From an uncultured Acidobacteriia bacterium (GTDB taxonomy: Bacteria > Acidobacteriota > Terriglobia > Bryobacterales > Bryobacteraceae), in the NCBI GenBank assembly GCA_903907865.1, contig CAIVPR010000078.1:186001-250000 (forward strand): a stretch of 64,000 bases of DNA, written 5' to 3'. The notes below the pieces were generated by a model. That model made no database searches, was not told where the DNA came from, and saw only the letters and a program-made list of their open reading frames with translations. Each line of letters begins with the position of its first letter. The first letter of the stretch is position 1. The position numbers were made by a program, and so were the translations under genes. Positions 25,294 to 33,828 of the stretch are shown here, one piece after another.

Positions 25294-26799
25294 ATGGAAC
25301 TGCCAAACCAAGAATACTTGGGCTATTATCCAGACGCTGAGCTCGTGTTGGCCGTTGTTTGCCCTATCGGGACTCCCTACAAGCCGGTAACAGACGCCTT
25401 GAGCGACTACCTTCGTCATTTTGGCTACCAAACTGAGCTGATCAAGGTCAGCGACTTTTTTGAAGAGCTGCTTGCCGAACTTGGCGGCTGCGCCACCCCT
25501 TCCGGAGATCTTCCGAAGGACATTGCGCTCCGTAAAATCAGGGCCGGTAATGAAATCCGCAGACTTTCCCGCCAGAATGACGTTATGGCCTTGGTTGCTG
25601 CGGGAGTGATTGCCGACAAGCGGCGGACCGCAACACAGAAGGTCGGTCGGAAGCAGGATCAAAAGCGGAGCCTGCCAAGGAGTCGCACCGCATACATAAT
25701 TTCGACCGTGCGCCGTCCCGAGGAAGTCACCACGCTGAGGCGGGTTTACGGGGACGGGTTCTTTCTGGTGGGCGTGAATGCATCAAAAGGATCACGGGAG
25801 CGCTACTTAGAACAACAGGGGATTGTCGGAGACGAGGCGACACGAATCATGGAAACAGACGCCAAGGAGAAACTGGACCCGGATCACGGACAGTCAACTC
25901 GTGACGCATTCCAGATGGCCGACGTCTTCCTCTCTGCGGACTCCAAGGACGAACATTCCGGTGGGCAGGTTAGCCGATTCTTAGACTTGCTCTTTGGGTG
26001 TCCCACGATCACTCCCTCACCGCAGGAGCAAGCCATGTTCATGGCCTACGCTTCGTCGCTTCGGTCGGGAGATCTGTCTCGCCAGGTTGGTGCAGCCATC
26101 ATTGATCCACAGGGAGATCTGATTTCAGTTGGATGCAATGAGGCTCCGAGGTTCGGAGGCGGTTTGTATGATCCGCCCAGCGAGCTGGCCACCAGCCATC
26201 GTGACATCGAACTCGGCGAGGACTCCAACGAACGTGAGAAACGGGCGATGGCTGAGCGCATCGTCGAGGCGCTTGGGGCCGGTGTGGACGGCATCGTGGT
26301 CCGAAAGAGCTTGAAAACCGCAGGGTTCTTCGATATTACCGAGTTTGGTCGCGCGGTCCATGCTGAAATGGAGGCGTTGCTCGCGTGTTCTCGCTCAGGT
26401 CGGAGCGCTCGGGATGCCACGCTATTCACCACAACATTTCCGTGTCACAATTGCACGCGCCACATCCTTGCGGCCGGGATTAAAAAAGTGATCTATATCG
26501 AGCCATATTCCAAGAGCAGGGCATCGACACTTCATCCTGACGAAATTGCAGTTGATCACGAGGAAAATGGCAAGTTGCCGTTTCTCCCGTTCGTCGGAGT
26601 CGGCCCGCGGCGATATTTTGATCTGTTTTCTGTGTCCCTCAGCACCGGATATCCGGTGGAACGAAAGCAAGACGGAAGGGTGTCATCCTGGTCGCGCAAG
26701 ACCGCGCCACTCCGAATGCAGGTTAAGCCGAGTACCTACCTCCAACGCGAAGATCTTGCATACGCCGAGCTCAATCGTATAAGATCTAGACATGGCTAG
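25294..26799 (+). CDS. antiphage dCTP-deaminase-type protein
   Basis: 501 residues. The N-terminal domain (about 15-250) begins ELVLAVVCPIGTPYKPVTDA, the degenerate P-loop/kinase-like region typical of antiphage deoxycytidylate deaminases such as AvcD. It continues with IISTVRRPEEVTTLRRVYGD and DAFQMADVFLSAD. The C-terminal zinc deaminase domain has HAEMEAL (H356, E358) and PCHNC (C384, C387), the complete zinc and proton-shuttle set. Known relatives deplete dCTP by converting dC nucleotides to dU nucleotides during phage infection. In Vibrio the enzyme is held in check by an RNA; no such RNA is recognised here. A small ORF overlaps its stop. Confidence 0.88.
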   Translation: MELPNQEYLGYYPDAELVLAVVCPIGTPYKPVTDALSDYLRHFGYQTELIKVSDFFEELLAELGGCATPSGDLPKDIALRKIRAGNEIRRLSRQNDVMALVAAGVIADKRRTATQKVGRKQDQKRSLPRSRTAYIISTVRRPEEVTTLRRVYGDGFFLVGVNASKGSRERYLEQQGIVGDEATRIMETDAKEKLDPDHGQSTRDAFQMADVFLSADSKDEHSGGQVSRFLDLLFGCPTITPSPQEQAMFMAYASSLRSGDLSRQVGAAIIDPQGDLISVGCNEAPRFGGGLYDPPSELATSHRDIELGEDSNEREKRAMAERIVEALGAGVDGIVVRKSLKTAGFFDITEFGRAVHAEMEALLACSRSGRSARDATLFTTTFPCHNCTRHILAAGIKKVIYIEPYSKSRASTLHPDEIAVDHEENGKLPFLPFVGVGPRRYFDLFSVSLSTGYPVERKQDGRVSSWSRKTAPLRMQVKPSTYLQREDLAYAELNRIRSRHG

Positions 26800-27004
26800 C
26801 AACAACCCCACCCACGCCGATTTCTGGCGCAGAATGGACAGGGCCACCCGCCATGTGGGCAAATACCCGGATTGGGTCAAAGGGAGCCCTCGAAACGAGA
26901 GGGTCGCCTTCGTGGGTTCTGAACCATCCACGGTCGGCACTGTCCAGCGCAGAGAGTCGTTGCCACCCATCGGCGACACCCAAAGACTTTTTCGAAAAGG
27001 TTAA
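26792..27004 (+). CDS. small conserved-looking ORF overlapping the deaminase gene
   Basis: 70 residues; its ATG at 26792 lies inside the last codons of the deaminase gene (8-base overlap), suggesting coupling. The sequence ADFWRRMDRATRHVGKYPDW followed by VKGSPRNER matches a pattern I know from many short uncharacterised bacterial proteins ('FW.R...A...V..WPDWKRG....NER'). No catalytic motif is visible, and function is unknown. The C-terminal third may be unrelated sequence. It ends 4 bases into the convergent TPR gene. Co-transcription with the deaminase makes it a candidate accessory or regulator gene. Confidence 0.6.
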   Translation: MASNNPTHADFWRRMDRATRHVGKYPDWVKGSPRNERVAFVGSEPSTVGTVQRRESLPPIGDTQRLFRKG

Positions 27005-28644
27005 GGCTTGGTTCCAGATGCCCGTCCAGTCGAGGCGGGACGTCCGACTGCGGCGCGTACGGCTTTCTCGATCGCCGCCGCGTCGAATTCCTCCTCGATC
27101 AGGGCACTTGAGTAGAGGATCAGGCCGTCCTTTGAAAGCACGTACACCCGGCTCGGCCAAGCGTCGTAGGCCTTCTCCGCCGCGTCGTCCAACGTGTCCA
27201 CCACCGCCGGGAACTTCAGGTGGAGGCTACGCTGGCACATCATTGCGTATTCGCCCTTCTGTGCGGCGGACGTTACCGGTGCCAACGCGACATGGTCGCG
27301 TTCGTTCACGGTGGATTGCCATTGCTCCGTCGAATGCGCCTCCCGGATGTAGACCTGTAGGAACGAAATCTGCTTGCCGAGGGTCTGCGATAGCTCGTTC
27401 AACACCGGCGCGGCCTTGCGGAAGTTCGGGCAACTGTAGCTGCCGAAGACAAGGACTGTCGGCTTACCGGTTTCGGGGGCCGTGATCTCGACAGTGCCAC
27501 TGTTGTCGGCACGCGTCAGGACCATCCTCGGCGCACGCTTGCCTGCAGGCAGACCGGAAGCTTGGGCCTTGGGGGTGTACTTTGAGGCGAGCGCCGCTTC
27601 TTTTGCCGCGTCGGCGGGTCTGCCGGACTTGGTATAGACCTCGGCCAACTTGCCATGGGCCGCGCCGTAAGTCGGCGATTCCTTCACCAAGGCCTCGAAC
27701 AACGGCCTGGCCTCCGCAGTGCGTCCTTGTGCGAGCACGGCCTGGGCGACTCCGAACTTCGCCATCAGCGAATTCGGCCGCAGCGTCAGAGCCTTGCGCA
27801 AGAGCGCCTCGGCCTCGCTGTTCTGCTTGCGGCGCGTCAGGATGAGGCCCGATTGCAGGTTCGCGTCGTAGTCATTGGGGTCGTCGTCGAGTTGCTTGCG
27901 AAAAGCCGCGAGGGCCCCGTCGGGATCGCCGGTGAATACCAGTGACTGGCCGTAGTAGGACTGGATGTGCGGCAGGTCGGGTTTGAGTTCGATGGCGCGC
28001 TCGAAGGCGCGGACGGCAGACGGGTAGTCGCCGGACGTGAAGACCGCCATGGCCATGGCGTAGCGGCCTTCGGGTGAGGAATCGTCCTTGAGGATGGGAT
28101 CGAGCACCCGCTGCGCGTCGGTGGTCCGACCAACCTTCAGATAGGCGGTGCCGAGCGCGTAGGCGAGAGCCTTGTCGCCGGCGGCATCGGTCGCCAGGGG
28201 TTCCAGCAGCGTGAGGGCTCGGGTTGGCTCGCCTTGTTGCAGAAAGCAATCCGCCGCGAGCAGGGTTAAGTTGCGGTCGTCGGGTAGGGAGGCGTGGAGA
28301 TCCAGCAGCAGCGGCGAGGCCTCCGACAGGCGGCCGGATTTGTAGTACGCCAGTGCCAAGTTGCGACGGAGAAATGGGATGGCCTGAGCGGGCACCCCCT
28401 TCAGGGCGGTCTGGTATTCGCCGATGGCCTCGTCGTAGCGGCCGAGTCCGGACAGCGCAGCACCGCGGTTGGACCGGGCAGCGATATTGTTCCCGTCGAG
28501 GGCCAGAACTTGGGCATAGGTCTTGGAAGCACCGACAAGGTCGCCCGCACGCTGCTGGTCGACGCCTTGACGGTACAGGGTCGCGGCGTCCTGGGCACAG
28601 AGCTGCGACGCGACGAAGGCGAAGATTGTAAGGAAAGCGCGCAT
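27001..28644 (-). CDS. exported TPR protein fused to a thioredoxin-fold, deiodinase-like domain
   Basis: 547 residues from the ATG at 28644, giving the signal MRAFLTIFAFVASQLCAQ. Residues about 20-360 are TPRs (GRYDEAIGEYQTALKGVPAQ, AVRAFERAIELKPDLPHIQS, EALLRKALTLRPNSLMAKFG). The C-terminal 180 residues form a thioredoxin-fold domain of the iodothyronine-deiodinase-like group: VLVFGSYSCPNFRKAAPVLN, QVYIREAHSTEQW and VDTLDDAAEKAYDAWPSRVYV. The position of selenocysteine in true deiodinases is occupied by cysteine in SYSCPNF. A periplasmic peroxiredoxin or redox role is more likely than deiodination. Confidence 0.88.
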   Translation of the reverse strand: MRAFLTIFAFVASQLCAQDAATLYRQGVDQQRAGDLVGASKTYAQVLALDGNNIAARSNRGAALSGLGRYDEAIGEYQTALKGVPAQAIPFLRRNLALAYYKSGRLSEASPLLLDLHASLPDDRNLTLLAADCFLQQGEPTRALTLLEPLATDAAGDKALAYALGTAYLKVGRTTDAQRVLDPILKDDSSPEGRYAMAMAVFTSGDYPSAVRAFERAIELKPDLPHIQSYYGQSLVFTGDPDGALAAFRKQLDDDPNDYDANLQSGLILTRRKQNSEAEALLRKALTLRPNSLMAKFGVAQAVLAQGRTAEARPLFEALVKESPTYGAAHGKLAEVYTKSGRPADAAKEAALASKYTPKAQASGLPAGKRAPRMVLTRADNSGTVEITAPETGKPTVLVFGSYSCPNFRKAAPVLNELSQTLGKQISFLQVYIREAHSTEQWQSTVNERDHVALAPVTSAAQKGEYAMMCQRSLHLKFPAVVDTLDDAAEKAYDAWPSRVYVLSKDGLILYSSALIEEEFDAAAIEKAVRAAVGRPASTGRASGTKP

Positions 28645-28799
28645 CGATTCCAATCCTCTCACAACGGAACGAATGGCGAAGGCCGAAAACAATTCCCCCA
28701 TCAGGATTATTGAGAGCGGTATAGTAAAGGTGGTTCTAAGTCAGAGCTTGACCCTGCCGCGATGAACCTTGCTGCCCGGCGGCGGCTCTGGAGCACGAA

Positions 28800-29939
28800 A
28801 TGACGATTGCATCGGACAGACCTGGCTCCGATCCGGAACTGGTAACGAGGGTGTTCGACTCCTTGAGCGCGCACATCGCGGTTCTGGACAGCCACGGCAC
28901 CATCATCGGCGTGAATCGCGCCTGGGAAAAATTTGCGGCGGAGAACTGCGGTACTTCCCCAATGTCGCAGACCGGGGTGGGGTCGAGCTACTTGGCCGTT
29001 TGCGAACGGGCCGCCCGCGATTCCGATCCTGATGCCGTTCTGGTATTGGAGGGTCTTCGTGGAGTGATTTCTGGATCCCTTCCGTCGTTCGTCCACGAGT
29101 ACCCGTGCAACTCCCCGACGCGGGAGCAGTGGTTTCAAATGCAGGCTTTCCCGCTGTCGGGGCCCAATGGCGGAGCGGCGGTTGTCCACAACAACACCAC
29201 CCCCCAGAAGCTCGTCGAACTCGGGCTGCGCAACCAAGCGCTCGCCAGGGCCAACCGGCTGCGAGAGATGGTGGCCGCCCACGCCGCCAAGATCAGCGAC
29301 ACGCAGATCGCCATGATGTTCGCGCTCGCCAAGCTAGCCGAGAGCCGCGACGGCGCGACCGGAAGGCACCTGGAACGAGTCCGCGCGTCCTGTGGCGCGC
29401 TGGCTTTCGAGGTCAGCAAGCTTCCCGGCTGCGCCAACAAACTCGACAACGCTTGGATTCGCGACTTCATGAACGCGAGTCCCCTGCACGACATCGGCAA
29501 GGTTGGCATACCGGACGCCATCCTGTTCAAGCCTGGACCATTGACGGCGGAGGAAAAGACTGTCATGGACACCCACACGACCATCGGGGCCCGGACGCTG
29601 CGGGCCGTGGCCCAGAGGCATCCAGGCAACGACTTCCTCGAGTTCGGGGTTGAGGTAGCTTGGTCGCACCACGAGCGCTGGGACGGCAAGGGTTACCCCC
29701 GGGGCTTGTCGGGAACCGAGATACCCCTGAGTGCGCGGATTCTTTCGGTGGCGGACACGTACGACGCCGTCCGTTCCAAGCGCGTCTACAAGGGAACAGA
29801 ATCCCACGACAAGGCCGTAGGGATTATCCTCGGCGAGCGGGGGAAACAGTTTGACCCCGATGTCGTCGACGTGTTCGTGGGGATAGAGGACCGCTTGCGG
29901 GAGGAGTTTGATAGGAACAACGACTCCGGCCCGGAGTAG
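28800..29939 (+). CDS. PAS domain HD-GYP phosphodiesterase
   Basis: 379 residues. A PAS-like sensor domain occupies about 18-150 (FDSLSAHIAVLDSHGTIIGV and the FQMQAFPL strand). After a coiled linker the HD-GYP domain follows from about 165: ISDTQIAMMFALAKLAESRD, GATGRHLERVR, ASPLHDIGKVGIPD (HD pair) and HHERWDGKGYPRGL (GYP motif), then ILSVADTYDAVRSKRVYKG. All metal-binding motifs appear intact, so c-di-GMP hydrolysis is expected. There are no membrane segments, so it is a cytoplasmic sensor. A GGAG ribosome site lies just before the ATG. It is divergent from the TPR/deiodinase-like gene. Confidence 0.92.
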   Translation: MTIASDRPGSDPELVTRVFDSLSAHIAVLDSHGTIIGVNRAWEKFAAENCGTSPMSQTGVGSSYLAVCERAARDSDPDAVLVLEGLRGVISGSLPSFVHEYPCNSPTREQWFQMQAFPLSGPNGGAAVVHNNTTPQKLVELGLRNQALARANRLREMVAAHAAKISDTQIAMMFALAKLAESRDGATGRHLERVRASCGALAFEVSKLPGCANKLDNAWIRDFMNASPLHDIGKVGIPDAILFKPGPLTAEEKTVMDTHTTIGARTLRAVAQRHPGNDFLEFGVEVAWSHHERWDGKGYPRGLSGTEIPLSARILSVADTYDAVRSKRVYKGTESHDKAVGIILGERGKQFDPDVVDVFVGIEDRLREEFDRNNDSGPE

Positions 29940-29966
29940 CAACTGGTTGGGTTGTGGGAAATTTGG

Positions 29967-30039
29967 TGGACCTGAAGGGATTCGAACCCTTGACCTCTTC
30001 CATGCCATGGAAGCGCGCTCCCAACTGCGCCACAGGCCC
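29967..30039 (-). tRNA. tRNA-Ala (GGC)
   Basis: A full cloverleaf reads on the minus strand: acceptor GGGCCTG/CAGGTCC, D arm with GCGCAGTTGGGAGCGC, anticodon stem CTTCC/GGAAG with a 7-base loop ATGGCAT giving anticodon GGC, and T loop GTTCGAATCC. A genomically encoded CCA follows at 29966-29964. Confidence 0.95.
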
Positions 30040-30106
30040 ACTTGCGGGGGCGATCAGTCCCTAGAATACCATAGGCGCCACCATGCGCCTCTGTCTCAAG
30101 ACTCGT

Positions 30107-31201
30107 CTACGCCTTGGCCTCCGCATTGGCCCGATTCAGCAGTGCCTTCATATAGGCAAACCCGTACGACTGCTCGGCATACCGTCCGCCCGTCAAACCC
30201 GGCGTGTGGTCCAAGATCACGATGCCGTCGTAGTTCACGTCCCGCAGCGCCTTCATGATCTTGTACATGTCGTAGTAGCCGTTGTCCATGAACGTCTCCA
30301 CGAAATGCGGCAGCGGCGCGCTGACGTTGCGGAAGTGGATCTTCCAGATCTTCTCCGCGCCGAAGTAGCGGATCATCTCCTCGGGATCCTTGCCGGTCAG
30401 CGCTTTGCCGCCTTCAAGCCAAGTGCCGCAGCACAGGCAGATGCCGACATTCGGGCTGTTGGCGATCTGCAGCGCCCGCTTGTAGCCGTCGAAGTTGCTG
30501 AAAATGCAGCGGGGAACACCGGCGAGCACGGGGACGGGCGGGTCGTCCGGGTGGATGCCCATCCGCACACCGACCTCTTCCGCCACCGGCGCCACCTGCT
30601 TGATGAAGTAGGTGAAGTTCTCCCAGATTTCCTCCTGGGTGAAGACGCGGCCGTGCGACAGCGGTTCCCGGAACTCCTTGCCGTCCCAGACGCCAACCTT
30701 GTTGGGGCTGTTGAGGTCGAACTCCCGCGCCGAAGTGCCACGGATCTCCGTCCGACCGCTCGACCAGATGCCGTTGCCCATGTGGGCGTACGTCGTGTAG
30801 TAGATGCCCGCCGCGCCGAGGTTGCGGAGGTACTGCTTGTATTCCTCGATCTTCTTGTCGCGGCCGGGGAGATTGAGCGTCACCTCGGGCATATTGTGGA
30901 CGCTGGTGTTGCCGATGTTCCACACGGTGATTCCGGCGTCGGCGAAGCGCTTCTTGATCTGCTTGAAGCCGTCGGCCGAACGGAGATCGGGCGTGGACCC
31001 GACGCTGACGTACTCGCAGCCGACCTGCTTCCAGAATTTGAGTTCTTCGTCGGTGGGCTTCGAGGATGCCTGGCCGCAGAGTTTGATGCCGGGTTGGCTG
31101 GGGTGGACGACGGCTTCCGCCCTGCGGGTCCCGCCAAGAAACGCGGCGGCCCCGACCGCGCCTGAAAGCCATTTGCCGAATTCACGCCTGTCTTGAGTCA
31201 T
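30107..31201 (-). CDS. exported mannonate dehydratase-like (UxuA family) TIM barrel
   Basis: 364 residues beginning with a Tat-like signal (DRREFGKWLSGAVGAAAFLG). The barrel contains GVRMGIHPDDPPVPVLAGVP and NSPNVGICLCCGTWLEG, the metal-binding His and Cys motifs of D-mannonate dehydratase, followed by KIWKIHFRNVSAP and DGIVILDHTPG. UxuA dehydrates D-mannonate to 2-keto-3-deoxygluconate in hexuronate breakdown. Export is unusual for UxuA, so a sugar-isomerase-like relative of other specificity is possible. A TAGAAT box lies about 18 bases before the ATG, with a GGAG site between. It is isolated between tRNA-Ala and the R-M genes. Confidence 0.82.
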   Translation of the reverse strand: MTQDRREFGKWLSGAVGAAAFLGGTRRAEAVVHPSQPGIKLCGQASSKPTDEELKFWKQVGCEYVSVGSTPDLRSADGFKQIKKRFADAGITVWNIGNTSVHNMPEVTLNLPGRDKKIEEYKQYLRNLGAAGIYYTTYAHMGNGIWSSGRTEIRGTSAREFDLNSPNKVGVWDGKEFREPLSHGRVFTQEEIWENFTYFIKQVAPVAEEVGVRMGIHPDDPPVPVLAGVPRCIFSNFDGYKRALQIANSPNVGICLCCGTWLEGGKALTGKDPEEMIRYFGAEKIWKIHFRNVSAPLPHFVETFMDNGYYDMYKIMKALRDVNYDGIVILDHTPGLTGGRYAEQSYGFAYMKALLNRANAEAKA

Positions 31202-31250
31202 GTGGATGCTCCGACATGGATTCTATCGCAGCCTGTGAGGCCGCTGCAGC

Positions 31251-32087
31251 TCAAATCCCGTATTCTGCCTTGAGTTGCCGCAAGTCCGCCTCGAACTGTG
31301 CCGCCATCCTGGTCGTGTAAATCCGCATGATGCTGCCCTCGTTCTGAAGTTTGACAAGCTTGCGCAGATCGCTCATCCGCCGCATCCATGTGATGCCATC
31401 GGTGACGAGGATGAACGGCGTATCCGGGCGCTTCACCCGGATGATCTTGTTGGCGTCGCCCACGACATCCGTCATTTTGGAACCTGTCGCGCCGTAGCCC
31501 TTGGCCTCGATCAAGATCAAGGGCCGGTGTCGCTCTGGAATCGCAAAGTCACATTTTTCGGATGCATTCCCGATACCCGTGAACTGACAGCGAGAATCGA
31601 ACTTGTCACCGAACACACCCTTCACGATCCCTTCCGTGAAGTCTTCCAATCCGCGACCGCGCTTTTGGCCCTTGATGGCCTTGCCTCGCCCACTACGCAA
31701 GCGCTCGACCAGGATGTCGCTCCACGTCGGTCTGAAATTTATGGCGGCTGCCATCGCGGCGTGGAGGTCAAGTTCCCCAAGGGCGGCCAAATAGCTCGAG
31801 CGCTCCCCCAGGAAGCTCTTGGATCCAATATTTCCCGGGCCGAGGAGCGCGCCAAGACGGTCCTGCAGTTCGTCCTTGGAGACGCCCAGGAAGAGCTGGG
31901 AAATGGTGAATCCAGCTCTAAAGTTCCCGTCGAACAGCGCAGCGACATCCTCGTCCGTGTACTCGTCCTTCACGGGTACCGATCGGAGCCGGGCCATTAC
32001 TTCCAAGGCGTGCTCGTCCTGCCATGGTGCCTCCAAGGTGCTTAGCGCCCCGGCGATGTCCTCCAGCTTCTGTTCGACAATCTGCAT
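31251..32087 (-). CDS. DpnII-like type II restriction endonuclease
   Basis: 278 residues. The N-terminal half is helical (ALFDGNFRAGFTISQLFLGV). The C-terminal half carries a PD-(D/E)XK nuclease core: EKCDFAIPERHRPLILIEAK with D180, E194 and K196, then GYGATGSKMTDVVGDANKI and PFILVTDGITWMRRM, as in the DpnII family and other type II enzymes that cut at short sites. Expected to cleave unmethylated DNA; specificity is not readable. It begins one base after the methyltransferase stop (TGAGATG), so expression is coupled. An upstream TPR or other regulator (C protein) is absent. Confidence 0.85.
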   Translation of the reverse strand: MQIVEQKLEDIAGALSTLEAPWQDEHALEVMARLRSVPVKDEYTDEDVAALFDGNFRAGFTISQLFLGVSKDELQDRLGALLGPGNIGSKSFLGERSSYLAALGELDLHAAMAAAINFRPTWSDILVERLRSGRGKAIKGQKRGRGLEDFTEGIVKGVFGDKFDSRCQFTGIGNASEKCDFAIPERHRPLILIEAKGYGATGSKMTDVVGDANKIIRVKRPDTPFILVTDGITWMRRMSDLRKLVKLQNEGSIMRIYTTRMAAQFEADLRQLKAEYGI

Positions 32088-32088
32088 C

Positions 32089-33237
32089 TCACTGCCCCAC
32101 GATCAAGTATTCATGGACGGATGCACGTTCGACGCCCTCGTGCGTTCCGAAATGGTAGCGGTGAGGCTTCTCATAGGCCGTCACTTGGCGCTTGTAGCGC
32201 CGCAGCAGTGCCTCAAGCTCCCTCCGGTCCGGATACCCGTTGGAACTGTAGGAGAGAACGATGATGCTGTTCCGGTACTGGGAGAAGAGCCGGTCGAATG
32301 CGGCGATTGCTGTCTTGCGGTAGCTGAACGGCGTGAAGGGCTTCTCGATCTTCTTGACCTTGGTTGCCTCCATGATGCGCTGGTCCTTCCAATAGCACGA
32401 AAGGCCCTCCAAAAAGTGATACCGCTTCATGTAGCAGTTGTCGTCCGCCCGGGGTACGTATGGCGGGTCCAAATATACCAAGTCAACACGGGCCGGGTCG
32501 TTCTTCCGATTGGACTGCTCAGGGCTGGATGCCGGGGCAAACACGTCGGCCCGTCCGGCCGTATTCACTCTTCCGTTGTTGAATACGACCTTGTTGAAAA
32601 CCTGCGCCTGCTCCAGAAAGTGCGCCTCGAGGGATAAACGAAGATCCCGCCGACCATCGTTGTAGTGCGAAAGGTCGCCCGAAACCGTGAAAACGCCGCG
32701 CGGCTGCTTTTTCAGGCAGGACCGGATCAGGGCGGCTTTGGCGAGCGCCCGCTGGTGGGGATGGGCGAGTTGATCGAGGTTGCCCGAAACCCGGTCTAGA
32801 AAACGGAGGTCTTCAACCGAGTAAAAGATTCCCGCAAAGGTCTGTTCAATGAAGTTGGGTCCATTTGCGCGGGGCTGCTGCAAGGTCCGCACGGCCGATT
32901 CATCCAACAGCCACTCGCTGTTGGCCACGGTCGCCTCTGCCAAGACGGATGGAAAGTTCAGGAAATCGGATGCCGCCACTTCCTTGCCCATGCACTTGAG
33001 CAGGTATGCCACGCAACCGCTCCCGACAAACGGATCGGCAGCTGTCTCGAAAGGCAACCCCCTCAAAACACCGTGGATCCATGGCAGGAGGCGGTGCTTA
33101 GACCCCATGTACCGGAGTTCTGGGTAGGCCGCCATGCGGCCCGGTAGTGGAATTGCAGAGAAGCTCTCGCGGCTGTAAGCCAGGACGGGGCTGGGCGGAG
33201 GTTCTGGAAGTGGGAGTAGCGCTTGCAAGCTTGCCAT
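32089..33237 (-). CDS. type II DNA adenine-N6 methyltransferase (D12 class)
   Basis: 382 residues. The start at 33237 is set by a strong GGAGGTG 6 bases upstream. Motifs run in the alpha order: PELRYMGSKHRLLPWI (motif X), DPFVGSGCVAYLL (motif I, AdoMet binding), and DLVYLDPPYVPRADDN (motif IV, catalytic DPPY), with KAALIRSCLKKQPRG between. The order places it with Dam/DpnM-type enzymes, which methylate N6 of adenine. It protects host DNA from the adjacent endonuclease. The extra 34 N-terminal residues (Pro-rich) are not conserved, and an ATG at residue 35 is an alternative start. Confidence 0.92.
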   Translation of the reverse strand: MASLQALLPLPEPPPSPVLAYSRESFSAIPLPGRMAAYPELRYMGSKHRLLPWIHGVLRGLPFETAADPFVGSGCVAYLLKCMGKEVAASDFLNFPSVLAEATVANSEWLLDESAVRTLQQPRANGPNFIEQTFAGIFYSVEDLRFLDRVSGNLDQLAHPHQRALAKAALIRSCLKKQPRGVFTVSGDLSHYNDGRRDLRLSLEAHFLEQAQVFNKVVFNNGRVNTAGRADVFAPASSPEQSNRKNDPARVDLVYLDPPYVPRADDNCYMKRYHFLEGLSCYWKDQRIMEATKVKKIEKPFTPFSYRKTAIAAFDRLFSQYRNSIIVLSYSSNGYPDRRELEALLRRYKRQVTAYEKPHRYHFGTHEGVERASVHEYLIVGQ

Positions 33238-33366
33238 GGCGGCACCTCCATTATGACGCCAAGTGCCTAGCGATCCAACACGAGCTGAAAACAGTTCGGA
33301 CTGGAACCAATCTATCTGGGAATTGAACTTAAGAGGGGAATTCGCGGAGGACCCACGTTTGGTTGG

Positions 33367-33440
<74 letters not shown>

Positions 33441-33510
33441 AAACCATCATAGCGCAAGGTCGTCGAATCGTCAAATTCTGGACGCCGATTTCTTGCTCCC
33501 CGTCCCGTTT

Positions 33511-33722
33511 TTATTCCACGACATGCTCGTTGAGGAACCAGGCCTGCAACTCGCCGGTCGCGATCACCTCGCCAACCAGCATGTCGTTGGTCGCGTCGTC
33601 GCCGACTCCGCTGCTTGGTTGAGGTTCGCGGCACTTGCCAACCGGACGCCTTCCGACAAACCGATGCGAAGCGACTTGCGCACGCTACCGTACAGTTGGG
33701 TTGAATTCGTATTTAGACTCAT
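33511..33722 (-). pseudogene. possible frameshifted remnant of a Dps/ferritin-like protein
   Basis: An ATG at 33722 (minus) reads [20 protein letters not shown] and [19 protein letters not shown], then hits a stop early. A one-base shift near 33602 continues with [20 protein letters not shown] and [10 protein letters not shown]-stop. The second half resembles the C-terminus of Dps proteins (GD.AT.DL.....ELQ.W.L..H). If so, this is only the last part of a gene, broken by one base. The likeness is weak and the first half is not recognisable. The rest of the 388-bp stretch between tRNA-fMet and glnA holds no other signal I can support. Confidence 0.33.
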
Positions 33723-33828
33723 GTCTAATCTGATGAATCCACGGGACCCGCGGATTCGAATCGCGCCGCGACGGCGTTACACTGGACTTTCAGTACAAGA
33801 TCCACGCAGACCGCCGGAGACACACCGC

